This document shows, piece by piece, positions 50,900 through 61,700 of a stretch of DNA of 64,000 nt (position 1 is its first letter; the number at the start of each line of letters is the position of its first letter). Position numbers and translations under genes: made by a program. The notes below the pieces were generated by a model that was given only the letters and a program-made list of their open reading frames with translations, had not been told where the DNA came from and did not search any database. Origin of the DNA: Babesia bovis T2Bo (Eukaryota; Apicomplexa; Aconoidasida; Piroplasmida; Babesiidae); assembly GCF_000165395.2 (NCBI RefSeq), contig NC_067396.1:310001-374000 (forward strand), read 5' to 3'.

Positions 50900-52057
50900 T
50901 GTTACACATCGATTTGAAATGTTTTCCTAAACGCATTAAGTGTGTTAGTCCATTAGTCAACTAACAAACATAAGGAATCTCTGCATATGTACATCGTGCA
51001 GAAAATGCAGCGAATGCTATTAATGGTTAAATAACATGTTTAAAATCCATTATATTTAGTGTGTTAACATATTATTGGTATATTCATGTATCTATTATAT
51101 CTTATCGTCGGTAAAACTCTGGTAGATGTGTAATAACATTTGGTATATATGGCAAAACAGCGTAGTTATTCCGTTAATCAATTTAACACCCTGTAATCCT
51201 ATTAGCACAACTGTTTGTATGCACTTTATGATGTACATATCTGTTTAGCATAGTTATATTACATGGAAGACCAATCGATTCCGTTACACCTTCTGTAACT
51301 TTCTTGCACATACACTTGGATTACACATTTTGTAGCCATATACGTAACATGAAAGAGTTGTACCATGGGCGTGATCTATGTGCTTACATCTTTGCATTTT
51401 ATAGACACGTGTTATTCTGTGCTTCCATAGTCTTTGTCATTAAGAAATATTCGGTTGAACTCGTATGAATTAGAATATAGATAACGTTAGTTGAATCTCA
51501 AAGGATTTGTCTATGGCACTGCTGGGCATAATTTTAGAAGCGGGAGAGTTTTCTTCTAAAATTTTCTCTGCTGCTGCTGGAATCCCGATACCATGGCTAC
51601 TTTTGAATGTTGACAATTCTTTGCTAATAGGTGATTCCAATGACTCTTTGACTTTATTTTATATAGTTCTTGCATTATTATAGCAATCGCTATTTTCTGC
51701 TATTAGATTGTTTTAATCTTTTGGCTACTAGCTAAATTTATTTGGTACGATATACCCTCTCGCTTGTTTACTGGTTGCTAAGTATATATTTGAATGAATT
51801 TCTTAGTTACAGTGTTCGCTTTGATATTCTAGATGCGTATATCTTATTAGATTGTTTAGCCTGATCACTGCTGAGAGACTAACTTCCAGGTGTTGCTCAT
51901 ATAAGATCCTTAATACGTGTTTCTAAAGTGGGAGTATTGTCGTATTCGACATAATGCATAGACTATAGTTTCCATATCAGCTCGTTTTGGTACAGTGAAC
52001 TACTGTATTGTGATTTTTTGACTCATCCTATCAACATTCCCATATAGTTTCAATAAA
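50900..52057. other. 1158-bp divergent intergenic region NAR1/ABC transporter
   Basis: The longest spacer outside the msa locus. It is AT-rich. A 56-codon ATG-to-stop ORF lies at 51513-51683, described separately. Otherwise no gene, RNA or repeat is recognised. Confidence 0.45.
51513..51683 (+). CDS. candidate small hydrophobic ORF (56 aa)
   Basis: The ATG at 51513 opens 56 codons ending TAG at 51681-51683. The peptide is hydrophobic, with two possible membrane stretches (MALLGIILEAG and PIPWLLLNV) and a hydrophobic C-terminus (LFYIVLALL). There is no family match and no splice partner that I could confirm. It may be chance, an upstream ORF of the ABC transporter mRNA, or a real micro-protein. 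Confidence 0.2.
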   Translation: MALLGIILEAGEFSSKIFSAAAGIPIPWLLLNVDNSLLIGDSNDSLTLFYIVLALL

Positions 52058-55000
52058 ATGACAATGACTCAACAAGTAAAGGAAACAAAGGATGGTTGGT
52101 TCAGCTGGTTGAAATTTTGGAATCCCTCTGCGGTGAAGAAGAAGGCGGAATGTGGTGATTTCAGCGTTGATAATGGTTACGGTAGTTATGCTGCAAGTCG
52201 TGGGTTGAGCTTTATATCATTTAGCTGGGTTACCAATTGGGTTGGTGCAGTTGCTTATGGTGACGTTGGTCATGACAATTACCCTCCGTTACCTTGCAGT
52301 GACTTTGATACATTTGCTTCAACTGAATTAGGGTTACATTTGATGAAAAGTCGTGGTATAGCTCGTGGTGCCTTTTTTAGTAGTGTTATGGGTAACATGC
52401 GTTTAGGGCTGTTGCGTGTTTATCGTTACGCCTTTAGTTATCTCATGTTGTTGACTATTCTCAAGGATGCCATGGAACTGTTTGTTGTTTGTTTGATGCG
52501 TTTGGTGGTGAGTCGATCATCTTTGTATAGCGGTTCTGCTATATTGTCATGTAAGTTATTCGTGTATTATAGAGTTTATCTAATTAACATTTTATTAATC
52601 AACTAAATCATTGTTTGTTAGACCTGGGGACTGCTTTTATTCTTGCTGGTATAGTAACAGTGGACGCTTTTATTGAGGCATATCACCATTTTTACTATCG
52701 TCGACTATCTTTGCGACTTGAAATAACACTTCATACATTGTTATTTGGTAAGATTTTAGCTCGTGACCGTGTTATATCGTCGCGTTGTCTTAGTGATGGG
52801 ACTGTTGCAGATGAGTATTTGCATACTGCGAGGCCAATCCGTACGACTTCTACCTCTGGAGAGAATGACGAAGTGAGCATATTAAACTTGGCGTTGTTTG
52901 ACGTTTACGAGGTGTCTAATGGTGTAGTGCGTGTTGTCGATCTATTGAATATACCTATCAAGGTTTTTATGCTCACTCTTTGGTTATATGGTGAGATGGG
53001 TTCAATATCGATAAAGACTGTGGCTCTTCTTGCTGTCAGCACTGTTATAATGTTACTGTGTGAATGCCAGTGTGCCTCCCTACTGAAGGAGTATGTCCGT
53101 CGTATGGATCTTCGTTTGTTTAAAACCCAAGTTGTGTTAGAGGATTTGCGTAATTTACGTTTGGTCAAGTGGGCTGGTTATGCCATGTCATCGGTTATGG
53201 GTAGTCGTGTCCATGAGTTGCAATTATGCTTGAAGCGTGCTTACCTCAGTGCGTTGAGTAGTTGGGTTGGCATGGTATCTCCTTTTACTATGGCTGTTTT
53301 TATCTTTGTGGCATCTGCTAAGAACGACAGCCCTATATTAAGGGGTATGAATCTTGACAAGAGTTTAGCATTTCCATTACTCCATGCATTGAATTATTTC
53401 ATTCGCCCGCTAAAGCGTTTACCATCGGACATAAATGACCACATGGAGACTACATTATCATGTGGTCGTCTTGAAGACTATGTCTGCAGGAAGGTACTGG
53501 ACATTCACATTCCCACTACATACGACCGATTTTCTGAGCGTGTCCCAACATCGAATTATGAGTGTCGTCATCCTTACAAGGTTGATGAATCTACTGTTTC
53601 CAATCTTGATTGTGCTTTAATTCCCACTTTGAAAAACAAGTTCCGTGCTCATATTCCCTTATGGATGTGTCCTAGAAAGTCAGTTCAGCAGCAACGTGCT
53701 ATTTCAAGGTCTATATCTGGATATGAAATTGGTGTGGAGGATCCTCATTGGCAGTTTCTTCCATCTCGTGACACTATAACCATTGGTGCCGATGTACTGC
53801 GTGATTCCTATATGGGTATAGAGTATCCGTACGTAGTTGACATTAACCAGGCATCATTTGCATGGAATACGTACCCCGTTTTATCTAACATATCACTGAA
53901 ACTATGTTGCAACCAGGTAACTTTGTTATTGGGTCCTCCGGGATCTGGTAAAACTAGTTTACTCAATGCCATTATTGGTGAACTCCAGCTGCTTACAGGT
54001 AGGTTCTACTCTATATCAACTAAAACTACATAGGTACTATAAGCGTGGTTCCTTGGGAAGTCAACCTCCCTATAGGCTACATATCACAAGATCCATGGAT
54101 ATCTGTTGGTACCGTGAGGGAATGCATTTTATTTGGTCATCCTATGGACATTGCTAGTTATAACCAAGTGGTTTCCACTGCAGGTTTAGATGTTGACTTT
54201 TCATCATGGGAAAATGGTGACCAGCGTTCTGTTGATGAGGGTGGTCAGAACCTGAGCACCGGTCAGCGTATGCGTATATCTCTAGCTCGTTGTTTGTATA
54301 ACCAGATGATGCATTCTCACAATGCCCACTATTCAAGATACACTTTATATTGCCTGGATGATATGTTTTCAGTTTTGGATCCTGCGTTATCAGTGGATAT
54401 ATTCAAGAAGTTATTTGGTCCCAATGGTTTAATGACGGGTGCCAGTGTATTAATGGTAATCCAACCCAGCTTCGCCCAGATGCTGCTTTCCAGTGGCACT
54501 AATCTGAGTAATATGGAATACTTTGTGTACCACATCGATGGCATATCAACTCCACCACGTCATGAAACATTGATGGAATACATGTCACGTCTGGATAGTG
54601 CTGAATTACAGGAGGACCGGTCTGCCCCAAAGTCATTGGATGATGTTGAGACCCCCAATGAAGAGTGCAGTGGCCAATCTGAGCAGACTCAACTGACCGA
54701 CTCTGGTCAGCAACATGGTGCTTTATCCGTTTCAAATTTCACTTGGCTAATTAACCACGTTGGCATTGGATCATGTTTCGCTATGGTATTTTTGGCTTTT
54801 ACAAGTGTCTCTTTGACTATATTTAGTGACCAAGTAGTTCGTAGTTGGGGAAACCTTGTGGATGACAATCATTGTGAGATTGCTGCTGCAGGCCACGCAT
54901 CTGAGCATGAACATGTACTGTTAATGGCGGAGAAATATAGCCCCTTTATGCGTGACAAGTTGAATCACTATTACGTCTACGTACTGACCAATGCTTTGAA

Positions 55001-56937
55001 GATAGTCCTGTGCATGGGCATATGCTTCGTTGAGCCTTTGGGTACATTTCAAGCGGCTCGTACAATTTACAGTTCCGCTTTGGGAGGTGTTCTACGATCT
55101 CCGATGTCAATCTTCAATAACATGCGGATAGGTACTATAAACAACCGGTTATCCACGGACCAGACCTATGTTGATTACAACATCTTTACAAGGTTTTCTC
55201 ACACGACTGCGACTATTATATATAGCACCATGTGCGTGATAACAGTTTGCATTTTGAACTGGTGGTCTGGTGCTACTATACCATTCGTTATCCTCCTGAC
55301 CTTCATCATTGTCATTCGGGATTACATGCCCATGTGTCGGTAAGTAGCGTCCCTTTTCCCATAATCTTTCCCAGGGAAAACATGAGATACATATTGGGTA
55401 CTCGTGGCGCTCTTTGTACTATGATTAGCCAAACTATGACTGGTGCTAGTGTAATTCGATCGGCTAAGCGTGAGGGTGCTGCGATGTCTCAGTTTTTGCG
55501 TTATCTGGATGTACATGAACGTGCCAAGTTTCTCCACACTTCCGCTGTTGCGTGGAGCAATGTCAGGATTCGTTTATTAAGCTTCCCTCTTATATTCGTG
55601 AATCTATTATCTCCTTTGATATCGTTATTATTCAAGGATGCCAATGCATGTGGTACGGCAGTCAATGCTAACTTGGGCACGGCTCTGATGTATTCCCTGA
55701 AACTGTCAAAGACCTTTAAGGCATTGATATCACTGCTCGTCGACGTCAGCAACACCATGTGCGCATGCCAACGGCTACAGGTAACGCGTTTTTCTATATC
55801 CTAATTTATCACCAGGAACTATCTCGCTTATGCCCTGGTTATGACAAACGGATAGAGCGCCTTCGTATATCGCTATGCAACCCATGTGTAAACTGCGGTC
55901 GCCACAGTGGAGCTATCTCAGGTACGTGTGACTTGCCAGTTTTTTTATTATACACAGGGTGCCAAAGGGCTGCTGTGTCAGCCCCGGCTATTACCAGTGG
56001 TGGTGCCATTGTACCATACCGCACCAGTCAGTTCAACCTGACTAGGACCGGAGTCATTATAAATGATCTCACAGTTGATTACGTCTACCGTCCAGCCTGC
56101 CAGAAACTCGATGACTCCAATACAAGCACCTATAACCCCGATGTTGAAGTACCTCCCAAGATAGCTGTACGCGTTGACTATTTAGCATTTGGTCCTGGTG
56201 AGCATGTTGGTATAGTTGGTCGCACTGGCTCTGGTAAGAGCACTCTTCTTGCGGCTCTGGCTGGTGCCGTTGACTTGGCGTCGGGTAGTGTTACTTTGGA
56301 CGGCCTTGAGATATCCACTTTTGCTTCTGATGAATGTTGCGATGCCATTGGCAACATTCCTCACAACCCTCCGTTACTAGTTCATTGGACTATTCGGGAC
56401 TACGTTGACCCACGTCACGAATGGGATGACATTGCCATTTGGGACGCCCTGTTTGCCTGCAGCATCGGTACTTTTGTGCGCAGCTTGCCTGGGAAGAACC
56501 CGCTTGATATAGTCCTTAAGAAATCATGGCAGAACAAGTGCAACGACCGCTCTGTGGATTCAGAGAGCAGTATAGTTATCTTAGACGTCCACCTGCAGTA
56601 TTTGAGTTTAGCTCGTTTATTACTTTATCGTCGTGACCTGCGGATGCTGCTCGTTGACGAGTCTTCTGTAGTGAGTTGCGAGGATGAACATGAGTTGACA
56701 TCCATTCCTGAGTTGCTTCACCGTTTATTCCGTGATTGCAACTTGTTTTTGGTTGCTCATCACGCGGAGTCCTTGAGGTATGTTTCTGAGTATTTCCACA
56801 TAACATACAGGCTCTGTGACCGTATTGTGGTACTTAATAATGGTCATGTTGTTGGTCAGTGTAGTCCATCTGAGGTGGTAGACCAATTTGAGTTGGCCAC
56901 TCGTTGTAGTGCTTTGGCGAGTGGCAGTGAGTATTGA
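52058..56937 (+). CDS. ABCC/MRP-type ABC transporter
   Basis: A full-length ATP-driven exporter of the multidrug-resistance-protein class. Exons are 52058-52550, 52622-53998, 54034-55339, 55375-55780, 55816-55921 and 55958-56937, giving 1555 aa. The order is TMD1, NBD1, TMD2, NBD2. NBD1 has Walker A GPPGSGKTS (~600), signature LSTGQRMRISLAR (~697) and Walker B YCLDDMFSVLD. NBD2 has Walker A GRTGSGKST (~1315) and Walker B RMLLVDESS (~1457). Its signature region (LDVHLQYLSLAR) has lost the LSGGQ core, and its Walker B is followed by Ser rather than the usual E-P. The intron at 55922-55957 is in frame and could be missed. It lies upstream of, and on the same strand as, the next two genes. Confidence 0.9.
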
Positions 56938-56978
56938 ATGATTTAATATAAAATTTTAGCGTATGTAATATTTTCGTA

Positions 56979-57625
56979 ATGTCGTATGGTTGGTTGAGTG
57001 AGAGTACGATTGCTCCTCGCAAAGGTCGTTCTCTTCAGGTTCCCAAAGGTTCGACTTCCTTATTGCAGCGCTTAATCAAAAGCCACGGCCCCTCTGGTAA
57101 ACTCGCTTCTACATTAAAAAAGGCAGGAAAATCCAAGACAAAAAAGGTGCGTCATACTACCACTGGAATCATTGGTTTTTAGGATCCTTTGGACGGCTCC
57201 AACCCTGGCGTTGAGTTGCGCAACCGTGTTGACCGCATAAGCCAATCTAGCACTAACTCCAGGATTCGTGAGCGTTTATCTGCCAAGGCGCATATTTATG
57301 AGTCGATGTGTATGTGTGTTATATCTTAACGTTCAATATGCTTAGCCCAGGGGCTACCGGTATCTGACGTCGAGTGTGTGGAACCCTTGGTTGACTTCTC
57401 AACGAAACGTGAGTTGGATGCTGCTTCATGCACTGTTGAGGGACCCGAAGGCACTGTTTTAGTATCCAAACCGATAGGTACCTATCCGCTCATTCATACA
57501 CATTGTGTATTAGATCCAGTTACCAGTGAAGCTCCTGTTACCAGTAACGTATCACTAGCTGACGTTAGGTAAGTGGTTACATTTTATTATCTATAAAGCG
57601 CAGCGCATTTTCGGATGAAGAATAG
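56979..57625 (+). CDS. small spliced gene, 179 aa, unknown function
   Basis: Exons are 56979-57146, 57183-57309, 57346-57568 and 57604-57625 (introns of 36, 36 and 35 nt). The total is 540 nt, so the frame closes exactly. The protein starts MSYGWLSESTIAPRKGR, then a basic Lys/Ser-rich stretch (~15-56), a short helical part with RIRERLSAKAHIYESM, and an acidic, non-helical C-terminus ending SAFSDEE. There is no signal peptide or membrane helix. I do not recognise the family. The start lies 41 bp after the ABC transporter stop. The last exon has two possible acceptors; the one at 57603 gives the shorter ending. Confidence 0.6.
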
Positions 57626-57778
57626 TTTTCCGGCGCTTTCTGTACTCGCGTGGCGTAATATTTGGCGTACGCCTTCATTATAACGTCATTAAATATGTTC
57701 TGGCTGCTGTTTGGATAATATTTCGGGGTTTTCTGTTTACTAAATTATATTTTCTCATCGCATTTTTCTTTTAATACC

Positions 57779-58536
57779 ATGGCTCGAGACCGTCTTATGA
57801 TATCTGACGTTTCAGTTGGCGTTCCTGCCACATGGCATCGCAATACTCTTTCTATATTCGGATCAACTCGTGGTTTTTCCAAGGGTGGTTGGATCCGTTC
57901 AGTTCCTTCGCAAATCGTCCATCCTGATGGTTCTTTCAACGTTGGTATAGATGTTGATTCTGTGCATTTGGACCATCGTGTTCCACATGATGATGAATCA
58001 GGTTGGTTGGTATCTCTAAGTCATTTATATACCCAGACGTTGACAATGAAGGTCGCCAACCGCTTATGGTCTATGCTTCAGTTGAGGAAGGTAGGTTAGC
58101 ATTACACGTTGCTTCACTGTTCAGACAAAAAACGCGATTTATTACGCGACCACTCGCTTATGCTTGCTGTATGGTTTGGTTACCTTGCTTGTCTTTTATG
58201 GTTTGGTCCAATGTCACTGAGATCTCGTGAGGCTACTTACAAGACATCTGTGGTTGTCGCTTTGTGTTGGATATCGGTAGTGGATCTGTTCTGTTTGATG
58301 TGTGTATTATCAAGGGTTGGTTTTATGGACGCCATGGGTTTGAGCATCACCATGCTTACTGTGTTCCTGTTTGTCCAACTTCTGTACACCGAGAGGTATG
58401 TTGTTGTTGTATATGCTAAATCTTTTATAGTGTTCCCGCATTATGCCTGGTTGCTTCCCACTGTGCTGCTATTTTAGGTACCCGCGCAACGCTTTTGAAG
58501 TGCTCCAATTGTTTGTTTATGGTCTCTAAGTTTTAG
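57779..58536 (+). CDS. small four-helix membrane protein, possibly SFT2/GOT1-like
   Basis: Exons are 57779-58094, 58125-58395 and 58431-58536 (introns of 30 and 35 nt), giving 230 aa. The N-terminal ~110 residues are soluble and contain repeated Trp/Gly/Asp/His motifs. Three to four membrane helices follow (LMLAVWFGYLACLLWFGP, VVVALCWISVVDLFCLMCVL, MGLSITMLTVFLFVQLLY and a weaker last one). The helix layout and length of the C-terminal half recall SFT2/GOT1 vesicle-traffic proteins, but no motif is decisive. The donor at 58095 is chosen because the nearer GT at 58091 leads to a stop within 25 codons. Confidence 0.5.
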
Positions 58537-58787
58537 CTATAGAGGCTATTGCGCGGTTGGCTACACACAGTTTAATTATAGTACTATATATAGTTCTATG
58601 TTCCATTTTCTAGATTATTATAGACAATTACACCTATTAATCCATTATTTGGGTTCTGATTTATTGTTAATTATGCTTGTTTACTGTATGGGTGGGGACG
58701 TTCATACACAGGGTGTGGCTTTTGTTAATAGAATTCCCTGTTGCTGATGGGTACTATATCTTTAATGTTAGTATATAATGTGTAGCG

Positions 58788-61700
58788 ATGTTGATTTGGC
58801 CTTCTTTATTATCTGCGCTGTGCGCGAGTATCGCGTGTCTGGGCGCTGAAGGAAGTCCCGGTGCTTTGACCTTGACTCCTGCGCAGGTGTTATTGCCTTC
58901 GACTTCTTTTTATGATGTAGTTGGGGGTGTGGACCCTTTACGTGTCCATGTGCAGGTTTTACTGCGTGTTGAGCCTCGTGTTTGCGCTGTTTGGTCAGTT
59001 CAGAATCCTGAATTGTTGAATTTGTTTTCTCCGAATAATGCTGAGTCTTTGAATGATTTTGGTGCTACCTCAAATCCGGCATTGGGTGAAAACTGTTCTA
59101 GTACAATATGGGCTGCTTCAATTCGTTCTGGCCCGTTATCATCTGAGGCGTTACGCAGTTGGGTCTTTGCTTTTGATCCTTCAACTGGTTCCCGTACAGG
59201 TGCTGAGGTTGTGATATCGCCTATGCGTTCAATTCAATTTGAAACGCGTAATCGTCGTATTGCTGTTAACCAGGTTGCTACCCTGAAGATCGTTGGTCAC
59301 GATGGCTTTGCTAATACCTTCACTTCTCTTGAGGGTATCCCCTTTGAGGCTCGTATATCTGACCCTGGTATAATGGATATAATTGACATTCGTCACGAGC
59401 CGGACGTTGCCACTCGTGCTCGTGCATCGCTATTGGACAAGCGTGATCGTTTTGTTGTCGGCAAGGGTTATGTCTTGACTTCTGATGTGATAGTGCTTCA
59501 AGGTCGTTCAGTTGGTAGAGCCAAAATATCGGTTCGCGTATTATTACCTGAATATCGCGGCATAGTGCTTGAGGACGTTGAGTTTACAGTTTCTGATAGC
59601 ATTGACCTTGAGCCTTCTGGTCGTGTCCTGGTGCCTCCGGGTGTTGACCTAAAGTTTTGCGTACAGAAGATTAAACCTCAATCTGTGATTGAGGGTGTGT
59701 GGGACTCTAAAGTTGACTTAAGTCAATACTCATGGTCAGTTTCCGGTACTCACCCTGGTGTATCGGTGCGTGGCGACGGTACTCTGCGTACTGGTAAATC
59801 TGGCGGCATTGACTACCGTGTAATATTGACTGACAAGCGCAACATGGAGACTTTCAGCACTGATGTGAGTGTGCGTGATCCTGCTAGTTTGGAACTATCC
59901 TATGGCAGTCTCCATCCCATGTTTGAGTGCTACCGTTCTAAGGGCTGTGACCTGGGTTCGGGTCTTTCTTTGGATATGCTCTCAAGGCTACACCGTGACA
60001 TCTATGGCCGGTGTCACGGGAGCGTAAGATGTGGATCTCGGACATTGAGTGGCCCCGGGACGGTTTCATACTTACTATTGGGACGTGATTACATTTTCGA
60101 CGTTTCCATGCGTGATAAGGACAACAGCTTGGTGTATATAACCGAATCCATTATGCTACAATGGTCGGTGTTGACTAGTGGCATCCTTGAGGTTACACCT
60201 AGTGCCAATGGCAGGTTTGCGTTGGTGCGCGCTTCGAAAGAGGGCACTGCCGAGGTTAAAGTTGGCCTGGACAAGAGCAGTACGGTACATATCACATTTA
60301 AGGTATCCGTTACCGATCCTGTCCACCTTGAGCATTTCGTCACTGATGAGCTGGTTCCCACTTCAGTTGGTACCGGTATGAATACCGATAAGCCATTGGA
60401 GCCTATAGTTGGCAGCCGTGTGCCTTTAGTGGTACCTCTGAATGAACCCGTGAAGCTCTTACCTCGTGGCGGTTCTGGTGAGTACCACTGGCATGTGGAT
60501 AACCCTGGTTTGTGTAACGTCAAGTTTGGCGTCTTGCGCTGCAAGTCTTATGGCAGCACTGTCCTGACTCTGTCTGACAGCTTGAACCCGGAGAATATCT
60601 ACAAGATCCAGGTAATATCCCAGAAGATTGAGCGTTTGGAGTTGGTACCGTCGAATGTCCATATTGAATCCGGTACATCATTTAAGCTATCACTTGTTGC
60701 ACACGCTGATATCTCTGGGATCGCGCCTGTATTTTCGAAAACGTGGGATTCAGCCGCTATATTCTACGCCTGTATGCCGTTATCGTGTCAAGCAGGTTCA
60801 GATGCAACGAAGTCTAACTGCCGTGTTGAGCATGATCGGTCAATATTAGATTTGGTTGCCTTAAAGCACTCCGCATTCACGTGCGGTACTCTTGAATACC
60901 GTGCTTTACATCCCGGTGACGCTTCAGTTACTATAACCGTACACCACGAGTTGATGTCTGCCCCCGAATTGTCAGCTAGTACTGCGGTATCAGTCTATGA
61001 ACGCCTGTCTCTCCAGTTACACTCGGACTATTCCGCGTTTCCGATGAATACCGCTCCTCAGCCTTATATGGCAGTTCAACAGACTGGAGCTATCCCTAAA
61101 GTACTGGCTAACGTTGCCATTGGTTCTAAGGTACGCCTAGTAGTTCGAGGCGGCCCGCCAATGCATTTGGATAAGGTCAATGTCACTGGCTGCGGCGGCA
61201 ACGCCTTGAAGCATTTACACCTGGAGCGCGTTGACAAGAGTTCACTTGATGTCTACTGTTTATCGGAAACCGCTGGCGAGCGCATTTGCATTGGTGTTGA
61301 TAACAACGTGCGTAACGAATATGCCATAAGTTGTAGACTTCCGTCATACATTGAGATCCACCCCTTGGTTCCCGTGAATAGCTATGGCATAGAGGATAAT
61401 CTAAAATACTGCAGTGGCTCTCCGGTTAACTGGGATGCCCATGAAGACATTTCTTCAGGTGTATTCGGGAGCGCTTCGGGTTTATGCTATAAAAATGAAG
61501 GCAAGACTAAATGGCAAGTTCGCGTGAACCAGTTTGGTACCCATGCTTTCCGTGCTGTTGTCTATGATCCCTTTGGGATCCCCTTGTGCCCGATTCATAA
61601 TTACAACCTATCGTGGAGACCGGTAGCCCAGTTGCCAAAAGAGTCTGGAACTGCTTCATACCAGAAGATTGACGGGTCGATCTACATTAGGGACTACTCC

